A stretch of 35,416 bases of DNA from assembly GCA_020848455.1 (NCBI GenBank), contig JADLAB010000271.1:1-35416 (forward strand). The letters run 5' to 3'. Below are positions 9,376-17,822 of this stretch, one piece after another (position 1 is the stretch's first letter; every line of letters begins with the position of its first letter). The notes beneath the pieces were generated by a model. It ran no database searches and had not been told where the DNA came from. It saw only the letters and a list, made by a program, of their open reading frames with translations. The translations under genes and the position numbers were made by a program. The DNA comes from Polyangiaceae bacterium (GTDB lineage Bacteria; Myxococcota_A; Polyangia; Polyangiales; Polyangiaceae).

Positions 9376-10266
9376 ATGAGCGACGCAATGCAGCAGGTCG
9401 TCCAGGCGGACGAGAAACCGCAACCCCCCGCCGCTGGCGGCGCCGGCACCTACGACGTGCCGCCCCGCATGCCCGGCGAGCCCCCCGTCGACGTCAAGGG
9501 CCTGATGGACGCCGGCGTGCACTTCGGTCACCAGACCCGGCGCTGGAATCCGAAGATGCGCCAGTACATCTACGGCGCGCGCGGCGGCATCCACATCATC
9601 GACCTCGACCAGACGGTGCGGCTGTTCCAGCGCGCCTTCGATTTCGTCGTCCAGACGGTCGGTCGCGGCGGTCACGTGCTCTTCGTGGGCACCAAGCGCC
9701 AGGCCCAGGAGATCGTGATCGAGGAGGCCGCGCGCTGCGGCATGTACCACGTCACGAACCGCTGGCTCGGCGGCACGCTGACGAACTTCCGCACCATCAA
9801 GCAGGGCCTCGAGCGGCTGCGCTCGCTCGAGCGCATGAAGGAAGAGCACGTCTACGAGCAGCTGCCGAAGAAGGAGGTCGTGCGCCTCGAGAAGGAGCGC
9901 GAGCGGCTCGAGAAGTTCCTCGGCGGCCTGAAGGGCATGGGCGCGCTGCCCGCGGCGCTCTTCGTGGTCGATCCGGCCCAGGAGACCATCGCCGTCGCCG
10001 AGGCGCGCAAGCTCGGCGTGCCGGTCGTGGCCATCACGGACACGAACTGCGACCCGGATCTCATCGACTACGTGATCCCGGGAAACGACGACGCCATCCG
10101 CGCGATCCGCATCGTCACGCACCGCGTGGCCGACGCGTGCATCGAGGGCGCGCAGCGCCGCAAGGAAGAGCCGGCGTCCGAGGGCGGCGGCGACATGGCG
10201 CGCGGCGGGGCCGAGGTCACCGTCTACCAGGGGTCGCGGCAGCGCCAAGGCGGCGGACCGCGCTGA
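9376..10266 (+). CDS. rpsB: 30S ribosomal protein S2
   Basis: 296 residues. S2 binds the 30S head-body junction and helps recruit S1. Family hallmarks are [55 protein letters not shown] and [24 protein letters not shown]. The start at 9376 has AAGGA seven bases upstream, so the protein carries about 38 extra N-terminal residues (Pro/Gly/Ala-rich) before the usual S2 start; Met32 is a possible alternative but has no comparable ribosome binding site. The C-terminus is also extended, with a Gly/Arg/Gln-rich tail. It is the first gene of an operon with tsf, which follows after 129 bases, as in most bacteria. Confidence 0.97.
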   Translation: MSDAMQQVVQADEKPQPPAAGGAGTYDVPPRMPGEPPVDVKGLMDAGVHFGHQTRRWNPKMRQYIYGARGGIHIIDLDQTVRLFQRAFDFVVQTVGRGGHVLFVGTKRQAQEIVIEEAARCGMYHVTNRWLGGTLTNFRTIKQGLERLRSLERMKEEHVYEQLPKKEVVRLEKERERLEKFLGGLKGMGALPAALFVVDPAQETIAVAEARKLGVPVVAITDTNCDPDLIDYVIPGNDDAIRAIRIVTHRVADACIEGAQRRKEEPASEGGGDMARGGAEVTVYQGSRQRQGGGPR

Positions 10267-10395
10267 GCGCGCCGCGGCGACGAGCGCGCACCGGGCAGCT
10301 CCCCTTCTCTCTTCATCTCTTCGCGCGACGACGCCCGCGACGCCCGGTCGCGTGCGCCGCCGCTCCTCTGCGTTTCGAGCGACCAGGAGTCAGGC

Positions 10396-11331
10396 ATGTC
10401 TTCGATCAACGTCCAGTCCATCAAAGAGCTCCGTGAGCGCACCCAGGCCGGCATGGGCGACTGCAAGGCCGCCCTCGTCGAGGCCGACGGCGACATGGAG
10501 AAGGCGGTGGAGATCATCCTCAAGAAGGGCCTCGCCAAGACCGCCAAGCGCGCCGGGGCCATCGCCGCGGAGGGCGAGGTGGCGGCGTGGGTCAGCGCGG
10601 ATCTGCGCCAGGCCGTGGTGGTCGAGGTGAACATCCAGACCGACTTCGCGGCGCGGAACGAGCAGTTCAAGGCCTTCGTGCAGCGCGTGGTCGCGCTCGC
10701 CCAGACGGCACCCGCCGGCGCCGATCTGTCGGCCGCGAGCTACGAGGCGGGCAAGACGGTGGCGGACGCGGCGGGCGAGCTCACGGCGCGCCTCGGCGAG
10801 AAGATCGCCGTGCGCCGCTGGGAGAAGCTCGAGGTGCCGGCCGGCAAGCACGGGTTCATCCAGAGCTACGTGCACCTCGGCGGCCGCATCGGCGTGCTGC
10901 TCCACGTCGAGACCTCGGGCGACGCCGTCTCGAGCCATGCGGAGGTGAAGAACTTCGCCGACCAGACGGCGATGCAGATCGCCGCCATGAACCCGGTCGC
11001 CCTGTCGCGCGACGACGTGAGCAAGGACACCGTCCAGAAGCAGCGCGAGATCTTCGAGGCGCAGCTCAAGGACGACCCCAAGCCCAAGCCCCAGGCGATG
11101 TGGCCGAAGATCGTCGACGGCAAGGTCGACAAGTGGTTCTCGGAGGTGACCCTGCTCGAGCAGCCGTCGGTCATCGTCACCGACAAGAAGGTGGGCGAGC
11201 TCGGCAAGGCCGCAGCCGCGGCCGCCGGTGGCGACCTCAAGGTCGTGCGCTACGTGCGCTACCAGCTCGGCGAGGGCATCGAGAAGAAGAAGGACGACTT
11301 CGCGAGCGACGTCACCAAGATGCTGACTTGA
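10396..11331 (+). CDS. tsf: Elongation factor Ts
   Basis: 311 residues. EF-Ts is the nucleotide exchange factor that recycles EF-Tu from its GDP form. The N-terminal UBA-like region and signature are clear: IKELRERTQAGMGDCKAALV and GDMEKAVEIILKKGL, followed by VVVEVNIQTDFAARNEQF, where the conserved TDFVA-type motif contacts EF-Tu, and later VALSRDDV. A good ribosome binding site (AGGAG) precedes the ATG at 10396. It is downstream of rpsB. In many bacteria pyrH and frr follow tsf; here a polysaccharide deacetylase overlaps its stop instead. Confidence 0.97.
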   Translation: MSSINVQSIKELRERTQAGMGDCKAALVEADGDMEKAVEIILKKGLAKTAKRAGAIAAEGEVAAWVSADLRQAVVVEVNIQTDFAARNEQFKAFVQRVVALAQTAPAGADLSAASYEAGKTVADAAGELTARLGEKIAVRRWEKLEVPAGKHGFIQSYVHLGGRIGVLLHVETSGDAVSSHAEVKNFADQTAMQIAAMNPVALSRDDVSKDTVQKQREIFEAQLKDDPKPKPQAMWPKIVDGKVDKWFSEVTLLEQPSVIVTDKKVGELGKAAAAAAGGDLKVVRYVRYQLGEGIEKKKDDFASDVTKMLT

Positions 11332-12272
11332 GCGACGGTCGCGACGCCACGGCGGCGCGCCAGACGGCGGTGTCGGTGGATCTCGACGAGATCCACCACT
11401 ACGCGCGCCTTCACGGCCTTCGCGCCCGGCGCGAGGGGCCGGGCCTCGTCTACCGGCGGGCCCTCGAACGGCTCGGCGAGCTCGCGCTCGGCGAGGGCCT
11501 GCGCCTGAGCCTCTTCGCCGTCGGCGAGGACGTGGCCGACGCCGCCGGGGCCGCGGCCCTGCGTCCGCTCTGCGCCGCGGGACACGCGGTCGAGAACCAC
11601 TCGTACACCCACCCCTACGCCTTCGCGACGCTGCCCGAGGCGGCGCTGTCGGCGGAGATCGAGGGTGCGCAGGCCGCCATCCTGGCGGCCACGGGGCGCC
11701 GACCGCTCGTGTTCCGGGCGCCGGGCTACGCCGCGTGCGACGCCCTCTTCGACGCCCTCGAGCGGAGCGGGATCGCGCTCGACGCCTCGGCCTTCCCCTG
11801 CCCTGCCTACTACGCGGCGAAGGCGGCCGCGGTCGCCGCCCTGCGCCTGCGCGGGCAGCGCTCGGGCGCCGTGCTGCACCGGCTGGCGGGCCTGCGCGCC
11901 CCGACCGCGCCCTATCGCGTGGGCAGGCCGTGGCACCGCCGGGGGGAGCGGGGCGTCGTCGAGCTGCCGGTGCAGGTGACGCCCGTCCTGCGGCTGCCGG
12001 TCATCGGAACGACCCTCACGGCGTTCGGACGGTCGGGCGCCCGAGCGCTCGCGAGCGCCGTCGCACGGCGGCCCTTCGTGAGCCTCGAGCTCCACGGCAT
12101 CGATCTGCTCGACGCGACGGACGGGCTCGACGAGCTCGCTCGCTACCAGCCCGACGTGCGGATCCCGGTGCGCCGGAAACTCGAGCGGCTGCGGGCCGCG
12201 CTCGCCGTGCTGCGCGACGCGGGCCACGCCTTCGTGCGCCTCGACGAGGCCGCGGTGTCGGTCGGCACCTGA
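11328..12272 (+). CDS. Polysaccharide deacetylase (NodB-type)
   Basis: About 314 residues if translation starts at the TTG at 11328, which overlaps the tsf stop as TTGA; GTG codons at 11370 and 11376 are alternatives, and none has a clear ribosome binding site. Translational coupling to tsf would explain this. The carbohydrate esterase 4 motifs are present: VDLDE (Asp18/Asp20 region), HSYTHP (His91 and His95, metal ligands) and RAPGY (Arg130). The VD-x-DE form of motif 1 resembles the polysaccharide deacetylases acting on envelope or exopolysaccharide N-acetyl sugars rather than classical NodB (TFDDG). No signal peptide or membrane anchor is visible, so the place of action and substrate are open. 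The gene ends 10 bases from the convergent MlaF-like gene. Confidence 0.85.
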   Translation: MSDGRDATAARQTAVSVDLDEIHHYARLHGLRARREGPGLVYRRALERLGELALGEGLRLSLFAVGEDVADAAGAAALRPLCAAGHAVENHSYTHPYAFATLPEAALSAEIEGAQAAILAATGRRPLVFRAPGYAACDALFDALERSGIALDASAFPCPAYYAAKAAAVAALRLRGQRSGAVLHRLAGLRAPTAPYRVGRPWHRRGERGVVELPVQVTPVLRLPVIGTTLTAFGRSGARALASAVARRPFVSLELHGIDLLDATDGLDELARYQPDVRIPVRRKLERLRAALAVLRDAGHAFVRLDEAAVSVGT

Positions 12273-12282
12273 CGGCCCGCCC

Positions 12283-13197
12283 TCAGGGCAGCTCGTCGCC
12301 CGACTCACCGTCCGCTGCGCGCACGCGACGCTCCTCGGCCTGCCGGGCCGCGCGCGAGGGGGCGCGCCCGCCGGCGATGCGCTCGAGCTGGTCGGACGCC
12401 ACGCCCGAGGCCGCGATGAACGCGCGCGCGGCGTCGTTCGCGCCGAACGCCAGATCTTCGGGCGTGCCCGCGGCAGCCACGGCTCCGTCGATGAGCAGGT
12501 AGACGTGGTGCGCAATGCGGAAGGCGCTCGCCATGTCGTGCGAGATGACGATGCTCGTGACGTCGAAGCGCGAGCGCGTCTCCTCGATGAGGTCGTCGAC
12601 CATGCGACTCGTGTGGGGGTCGAGGCCGCTCGTCGGCTCGTCGTAGACGAGCACCTCCGGCTCCAGCATCAGGGCGCGCGCCAGACCGACGCGCTTGCGC
12701 TGGCCGCCCGACAGCTCGCTCGGCATGTGCCCTTCCTTGTCGTAGAGGCCGAGCAGGTTCAGCATCGCGACGACCTTGTCGCGCACGTCGGCGCGCGACA
12801 TGTCCTTGCGGTGCTCGCGCAGCGGGAAGGCGACGTTGTCGAGCACCGTCAGCGAGTCGAGCAGTGCCGCGTACTGGAAGACCATGCCGAACTTGCGCCG
12901 CACCCGGTTGAGATCGACCTCTCCCAGGCGCGAGATGTCGATGCCGTCGACCAGGATGCGCCCCGCCGTAGGCCGGTCGAGGCCGATGAGCAGCCGCAGG
13001 AGCGTCGTCTTGCCCGCGCCCGAGCCGCCGATGATGACGGCCGTCTCGTGGCGCTTGAAGCGGATGTCGATGCCCTTGAGCACACCGACCTCGCCGAACG
13101 ACTTCGTCACCCGATCGAAGGCGACGTGGTCGTCGGGGGCGAGCGGCGGCACGAGATCGCTCGTGTCCGCCGGAGTGAGCGGGCGGCGCCGGAACAT
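12283..13197 (-). CDS. MlaF-type ABC transporter ATP-binding protein
   Basis: 304 residues with all ABC ATPase motifs: Walker A GGSGAGKTTLL, Q-loop FQYAALLDSLTV, signature LSGGQRKRVGLARAL, Walker B VLVYDEPTSGLDP and switch His in ISHDM. The combination GVLKGIDI, FQYAALLDSLTVLDNVAFPL and DEPTSGLDP is typical of the Mla/Mce lipid-transport ATPase (MlaF, Ttg2A), which moves phospholipids between membranes. The C-terminal 45 residues are Ala/Arg/Glu-rich and probably disordered. The usual partners MlaE (permease) and MlaD (MCE domain) are not next to it; its neighbours are unrelated, so it must pair with subunits encoded elsewhere. The start at 13197 has only a weak upstream AAGG. Confidence 0.88.
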   Translation of the reverse strand: MFRRRPLTPADTSDLVPPLAPDDHVAFDRVTKSFGEVGVLKGIDIRFKRHETAVIIGGSGAGKTTLLRLLIGLDRPTAGRILVDGIDISRLGEVDLNRVRRKFGMVFQYAALLDSLTVLDNVAFPLREHRKDMSRADVRDKVVAMLNLLGLYDKEGHMPSELSGGQRKRVGLARALMLEPEVLVYDEPTSGLDPHTSRMVDDLIEETRSRFDVTSIVISHDMASAFRIAHHVYLLIDGAVAAAGTPEDLAFGANDAARAFIAASGVASDQLERIAGGRAPSRAARQAEERRVRAADGESGDELP

Positions 13198-13273
13198 CGG
13201 ACGGGCGCTACCTTAGCACCGCCGCGCGCGCCGGCGGCCCGGCCGAAACGCCACCCCGCGCCGTGCGCGCCGC

Positions 13274-13302
13274 TTGACGCCCGGCCAAATGGCGGAAATG
13301 AA
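13274..13302 (+). promoter_or_regulatory. Possible promoter of the 96-residue gene
   Basis: TTGACG (13274-13279) is followed after 17 bases by AATGAA (13297-13302), a poor -10. If used, transcription would begin within a few bases of the ATG at 13312, so the message would be leaderless or nearly so. The context CGCTTGACGC is repeated almost exactly upstream of tig at 21421. Confidence 0.35.
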
Positions 13303-13311
13303 AACGCGACC

Positions 13312-13602
13312 ATGACTCCCAAGATGCTCGAGGCCATCCTCAAGACCGCCGAGGCCGAGACCGACAAGGGCGGCACGTCCGCGCTGCCCGAGAAGCGCAG
13401 CCTCACCTTCTACTGCGCCCACGCGGGGGTCGCGCTGGCGGTGAGCCGCATCGTGTCCCTGCGCGTCGAGGACGGCCTCGTGAAGGCCCAGGACCACAAG
13501 GGCGAGCTCTACGTCTTCGCGCTCGAGGACGCCTACGCGGCCTCGGTGTCCGGCGCCGCGCCGCCGCCGACCGCGCGCAAGGCGGGGTTCCTCGCGGGCT
13601 GA
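13312..13602 (+). CDS. Conserved-looking hypothetical protein, 96 residues
   Basis: Begins MTPKMLEAILKTAEAETD. A predicted helix is followed by a compact, beta-rich middle (LTFYCAHAGVALAVSRIVSLR, then VKAQDHKGELYVFALEDAYAA) and a short Pro/Ala tail. The composition is that of a soluble, folded cytoplasmic protein; there is no signal peptide. No ribosome binding site is visible before the ATG, which fits a leaderless start from the TTGACG promoter. It lies between two minus-strand genes (the MlaF-like gene divergent, moaA convergent with 19 bases between stops), so it is its own transcription unit. I do not recognise the family. Confidence 0.7.
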   Translation: MTPKMLEAILKTAEAETDKGGTSALPEKRSLTFYCAHAGVALAVSRIVSLRVEDGLVKAQDHKGELYVFALEDAYAASVSGAAPPPTARKAGFLAG

Positions 13603-13621
13603 GCCGACGTTGGCGCGCGGC

Positions 13622-14701
13622 TCAGCCGCCGCGCTTGTGCATCTCGAGGTGCGGGTTCTTCCGCAGCTGGGACGCCGGCACGAGCGGCGCGCGCTCGCTC
13701 TCGGCGAGGCGCTCCTCGGCGCCACGCGCCGCCCGCGCCCCCCAGGTCGTCGCCAGCAGGGCGGCCAGCTCCGCGCGCGGGACACCGCGGCGGAGCGGCG
13801 TCTTGAGGTCCACGCCGCGCGACGCGTAGAGGCACAGGAACAGCATGCCGTCGGCCGTGAGACGCGCGCGATCACAGGCCAGGCAGAAGGGCGTGGTCGT
13901 GCTGGCGACGATGCCGAACACCTGGCCGCTCGGCAGTCGGAACCGCTCCGCCGGCGCCGACCCGCGGCCGGCGAGCGGCTCGGGGACGCCGAGGCGCCGC
14001 CCCACGGCCACGAGCAGCTCCGCGCGCGACACGACTGCGTCGCCGCGCCAGCGCGTGGCGCCACCGACGTCCATGTACTCGATGAAGCGCAGCTCGGCGC
14101 GGAGCTCGCGGGCGAAGTCGAGCATCGGCACGACCTCGTCGTCGTTGACGCCGCGCATGACGACCATGTCGAGCTTGAGCGCCTCGTCGCCGGGCGCACC
14201 GAAGCCCGCGGCGCGCGCCGCCTCGATGCCGCCGAGCACCGCGCGGTGCGCGTCGCGCCGGGTGAGCGCGGCAAAGCGCTCGGGGCGCAGGGTGTCGAGG
14301 CTCACCGTGAGCCGATCGAGCCCGGCGGCGCGGAGCGCGCGCGCCTGCTCGGCGAGCAAGATGCCGTTGGTGGTGAGCGCGAGCTCCGGGCGCCCGGCCC
14401 TCTCGCCCGGCAACGGCGCGGCGCCGCGCCGCTCCGCGACGAGACGCGCCGCGAGCAGCGCGACCAGGGCCGGTACGTCGCGGCGCAAGAGCGGCTCGCC
14501 CCCCGTGAGCCGGATGCGGTCGACGCCGAGCCCGGCGAAGAGCGCGGCCAGCTCCGCGAGCTCGCCGAAATCGCACAGCTCGGCGCGCGGCAGCCACACG
14601 TAGTCCGGCTCGGGCATGCAGTAGGCACAGCGCAGGTTGCACCGATCCGTGACGGACAGGCGCAGCGAGCGGAGCGGGCGTGCCAGCTGGTCGAGGAGCA
14701 T
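13622..14701 (-). CDS. moaA: GTP 3',8-cyclase MoaA (molybdenum cofactor)
   Basis: 359 residues. MoaA is a radical-SAM enzyme with two [4Fe-4S] clusters that converts GTP to 3',8-cyclo-GTP, the first step of molybdopterin synthesis, together with MoaC. The N-terminal cluster motif is CNLRCAYC (Cys21, Cys25, Cys28); the SAM-site region reads RLTGGEPLLRRD. The second, C-terminal cluster has Cys273, Cys276 and Cys290 in FCLACDRARLTADGMLFLC. The chain ends in GG, the conserved tail that reaches into the active site. Length is a little above the usual 330; the extra residues are Ala/Arg-rich inserts. The start at 14701 has GAGG upstream. No other mo genes are present in the window, so the pathway is scattered. 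Confidence 0.95.
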   Translation of the reverse strand: MLLDQLARPLRSLRLSVTDRCNLRCAYCMPEPDYVWLPRAELCDFGELAELAALFAGLGVDRIRLTGGEPLLRRDVPALVALLAARLVAERRGAAPLPGERAGRPELALTTNGILLAEQARALRAAGLDRLTVSLDTLRPERFAALTRRDAHRAVLGGIEAARAAGFGAPGDEALKLDMVVMRGVNDDEVVPMLDFARELRAELRFIEYMDVGGATRWRGDAVVSRAELLVAVGRRLGVPEPLAGRGSAPAERFRLPSGQVFGIVASTTTPFCLACDRARLTADGMLFLCLYASRGVDLKTPLRRGVPRAELAALLATTWGARAARGAEERLAESERAPLVPASQLRKNPHLEMHKRGG

Positions 14702-14835
14702 GCGGCGACGCCTCGGCGGCGACGGGTCACTATACCCGCCCGCCGAGGCGCGGGCGAGCGTCCGACCGCATGCGCCGCACGACGCGAGCCCTGCCCGGGC
14801 CGTCGGGACGGGTCACGTGGTAGCCTGCGCGCGCG

Positions 14836-17658
14836 ATGGCGGAGGAGGTGCACGAGGTTCCCGACGCGCTGCGCCACCTCGTGCGGGCGCTCATGGCGCG
14901 GCTGCCCGAGGTGCGCGTCGGACGCGAGGCGCTCGGCCCCGAGGTCGGGGTGGAGCTCGGGCGCGTGCGCGCCACCCTCTTCGACGAGCTGTTCGCAGCG
15001 CTGTTCCCCGCGGCGCTCGCGGCCGCCGCCGTGTCCGCGAGCGGCGTCGCGCTCGGAGCGGTGGGGAGCTACGGACGGGGCGCCGTCGCGCTCGCGGGCG
15101 ACCTCGACGTGCGCATCCTCCGCCTCGACGCACGCCACGGCGAGGAGCTCGGGCGCGTGCTGCTCTACCCCCTGTGGGACGCGGGGCTCGCCGTCGGTCA
15201 CCAGGTGGTGTCGGTCGACGAGCTCATCGCGGCGGCGCGCGACGATCTGCCGACGGCGACGAGCCTGCTCGACTACCGCCACCTCGCCGGCGACCACGCC
15301 CCGAGCAGCGAGCTCACGACCCGGGCCCGCGCGAGCGTGTTCGCCACCGGCGAGCTCGCCCACTTCGTCGCCCGCCTGCGCCGCGAGGTCGCCGAGCGCC
15401 ACCGCCGCTTCGGCGGGTCGGTCTACATGCTCGAGCCGGACGTGAAGCACGGGCCGGGTGCGCTGCGCGACCTCGACGTGGCGGGCTGGGCGGCGGCCGC
15501 TCGCTGGGGCGTCCACGACCTCGAGGGCCTCTTGCGGCGTGCGGTCGTGACGGCGCGCGAGCTCGGCTTGGTGCAGACGGCGCGCGAGCGCCTGTGGCGC
15601 ATCCGCAACGTGCTGCATGCGCTGGCCGGGCGGCGCAGCGACCGGCTCGGCTTCGAGGAGCAGGAGAGCGTGGCGGCCGCGCTCGGCTACGAGGGCGAGG
15701 CGCACGAGGCCGTCGAGCGGCTCATGAGCGACTACTACCGGGCGGCCGACGCCGTGGCGCGCTTCCGCGACGCGATGCTCGACCGGGCTGTGCCCACACG
15801 CACGCAGGGGCACGGGCGCCGCCGCCCGTCGACGAGCGACCTCGGCGACGGGGTCGTCCTGTTCGACGGGGAGGCAGCGCTCGCGCGCTCCGAGCTCTTG
15901 CAGGAGGATCCGGTCGTCGCGCTGCGCCTGGTGAGCGCCGCGACGCGCCACGGCGTGCCGATCCACCCCCACGCGCGCGCGGCGATCGTCGCGGCGGCGA
16001 GCAGCGAGGAGTGGAGCGAGGCCCTGCGCGACCGGCGCGAGGCCGCGGAGCTCTTCGCGGAGCTCGTCACCTCGCGCGTCGAGACGCGCCTCAAGGGCGG
16101 CAGCCCCATGCGCGAGCTGCACGAGCTCGGGCTCTTGCTCGCCATGGTGCCGGAGTTCGGACCCGTGGTGGGGCGCGTGCACCACGACACGTACCACGTG
16201 TACACGGTCGACGTGCATTCGGTCGCGGCGGTCGACCGGCTGGTCGAGCTGGCGCGCGGCGAGTGGCTCGGACCGGGCGGGGACGAGCCGCAGCGCGACG
16301 CGCTCGCGGACAAGCCGGCCTGGGGAGGCGCGCTCGCGAGCGAGCTCGCCGGCGAGATCGCGCGCCCGCGGGTGCTCTTCTTCGCGACCTTGCTCCACGA
16401 CGTCGGCAAGGCGATCGGCGGCCGGGACCACAGCGAGCGCGGCGCCGAGATGGTGAGGGGCATCCTGCCCCGGCTCGGCTTCGCGCCCGACGACGTCGAG
16501 GACGTCGCGTGGCTCGTCCATCACCACCTGCGCATGTACCACGTCGCCACGCGGCGCGACCTCGACGACCGGAGCACGGTGGCCGAGCTCGTGGCAGACA
16601 TCGGGAGCCGCGAGGCCCTGCGCGAGCTCTACCTCCTCACCGTGGCGGACCTGTCGACGACCAGCCCCACGTCGATGACGTCGTGGAAGGCGCGCATGCT
16701 CGACGAGCTGTGGCTCGCGGCGGACCAGGCGCTCTTGGAGCGGAGCGCCGCGGCCACGCCTGCGCCGCCCGCGGGCTCGGGCGCGGCGCCGACACCGGTC
16801 GCAGCGGGGACCGCCCTCGCGGCGCAGCAGGCGACACGCCTCGAGCGGGCGCACGCGGCCGTGCTCGAGGCGTCCGCCGCGCTCGCGCCGCCGGGCGAGA
16901 CGGATGCGCGGCGCGCCTTCGTCGGGCCCTACCTCGAGTCGATGCCGGAGCGCTACCGCCTGCGCCACGCGCCCGAGTCGGTCGCCGCGCACGCCGAGCT
17001 CGCGCGTCGCAGCCTCGGCGACCCGTTCGGCCTCGCCCGCGTGGCCTCGCGCCAAAAGGCCGCCGCGGAGCTGTGCGTCGTGGCCCCCGACCGGCCGGGC
17101 CTGCTGGCCGCCATCACCGCCGCGTTCTCGGGTAGCCGGCTCGAGGTGCACGCGGCCGAGATCCACTCGCGCCGCACCGCGCCGGGTGGCGCGCCCGGCG
17201 AGCCTCCGGTGCAGGCCGTCGATCTCTTCTGGGTGCGTCACGCCGTCGAGGGCGTGAGCGGCGTCGACCGGGTGCTCGCCAAGGTGCGCGCGGACCTCGG
17301 GGCCGTGCTCGCGGGCGCCGCCACCGCCCGGGCCGTGGCGCGCCTCTCGCGCCCGGGCCTGCACCGACCGGCGCGCGACGTCGCGACCCAGGTGGTCATC
17401 GACCATCGCGCCTCGCCCGAGCACAGCGTCATCGAGGTCGTCGCGCGCGACCGTCCCGGGCTCCTCTTCACCCTCGCCAACGCCCTTCACAAGGCGGGCT
17501 TGTCGATCGCCGTCGCCAAGATCAACACCGAGGGGGCGCGCGTCATCGACGTGTTCTACGTGAGCACGGCCGATGGCGGGAAGCTCGCCCCCGGCGAGCC
17601 CTCGGAGCGCGTGCGCCAGTTGCTGCGCACCGAGGTCGAGCACATGGACGTCCCGTGA
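14836..17658 (+). CDS. glnD: Bifunctional PII uridylyltransferase/uridylyl-removing enzyme
   Basis: 940 residues, the usual length for GlnD, the nitrogen sensor that uridylylates PII when glutamine is low and removes UMP when it is high. Domains in order are: nucleotidyltransferase with GSYGRG (77-82) and the metal-binding Asp89/Asp91 (GDLDVRIL); a helical linker with LEPDVKHGPGALRDLD; an HD hydrolase with His521-Asp522 (LLHDVGKAIGG) and further His in DHSERGAEM and VHHHLRM; and two ACT domains, one starting near 745 (APDRPGLLAAI) and one near 862 (ARDRPGLLFTLANALHKAGL), which sense glutamine. The gene is divergent from moaA with 134 bases between. The start at 14836 has no clear ribosome binding site. 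PII (glnB/glnK) is not in the window. Confidence 0.96.
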   Translation: MAEEVHEVPDALRHLVRALMARLPEVRVGREALGPEVGVELGRVRATLFDELFAALFPAALAAAAVSASGVALGAVGSYGRGAVALAGDLDVRILRLDARHGEELGRVLLYPLWDAGLAVGHQVVSVDELIAAARDDLPTATSLLDYRHLAGDHAPSSELTTRARASVFATGELAHFVARLRREVAERHRRFGGSVYMLEPDVKHGPGALRDLDVAGWAAAARWGVHDLEGLLRRAVVTARELGLVQTARERLWRIRNVLHALAGRRSDRLGFEEQESVAAALGYEGEAHEAVERLMSDYYRAADAVARFRDAMLDRAVPTRTQGHGRRRPSTSDLGDGVVLFDGEAALARSELLQEDPVVALRLVSAATRHGVPIHPHARAAIVAAASSEEWSEALRDRREAAELFAELVTSRVETRLKGGSPMRELHELGLLLAMVPEFGPVVGRVHHDTYHVYTVDVHSVAAVDRLVELARGEWLGPGGDEPQRDALADKPAWGGALASELAGEIARPRVLFFATLLHDVGKAIGGRDHSERGAEMVRGILPRLGFAPDDVEDVAWLVHHHLRMYHVATRRDLDDRSTVAELVADIGSREALRELYLLTVADLSTTSPTSMTSWKARMLDELWLAADQALLERSAAATPAPPAGSGAAPTPVAAGTALAAQQATRLERAHAAVLEASAALAPPGETDARRAFVGPYLESMPERYRLRHAPESVAAHAELARRSLGDPFGLARVASRQKAAAELCVVAPDRPGLLAAITAAFSGSRLEVHAAEIHSRRTAPGGAPGEPPVQAVDLFWVRHAVEGVSGVDRVLAKVRADLGAVLAGAATARAVARLSRPGLHRPARDVATQVVIDHRASPEHSVIEVVARDRPGLLFTLANALHKAGLSIAVAKINTEGARVIDVFYVSTADGGKLAPGEPSERVRQLLRTEVEHMDVP

Positions 17659-17822
17659 TGCGCCTGAAAGGCCCGAGGCGGCCGCGCGTTCGGTGGTCGT
17701 GCCACCGCCGGGCGGTCGCGTTCGCCCTGGGGCCGCGGCGGGCCGCGGCGCCAGCGGTTGACGGTGTCGGACAAGCGCGCGAACCTCGTACCGTGGCGGA
17801 ACCGAACAAGCAGGCGACGAAC

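Noticed and set aside
14302-17643. 1113-codon minus-strand open frame opposite glnD
   Set aside because: Antisense of glnD, which has all family motifs. The minus-frame protein is low-complexity Arg/Ala/Gly/Val with no domain.
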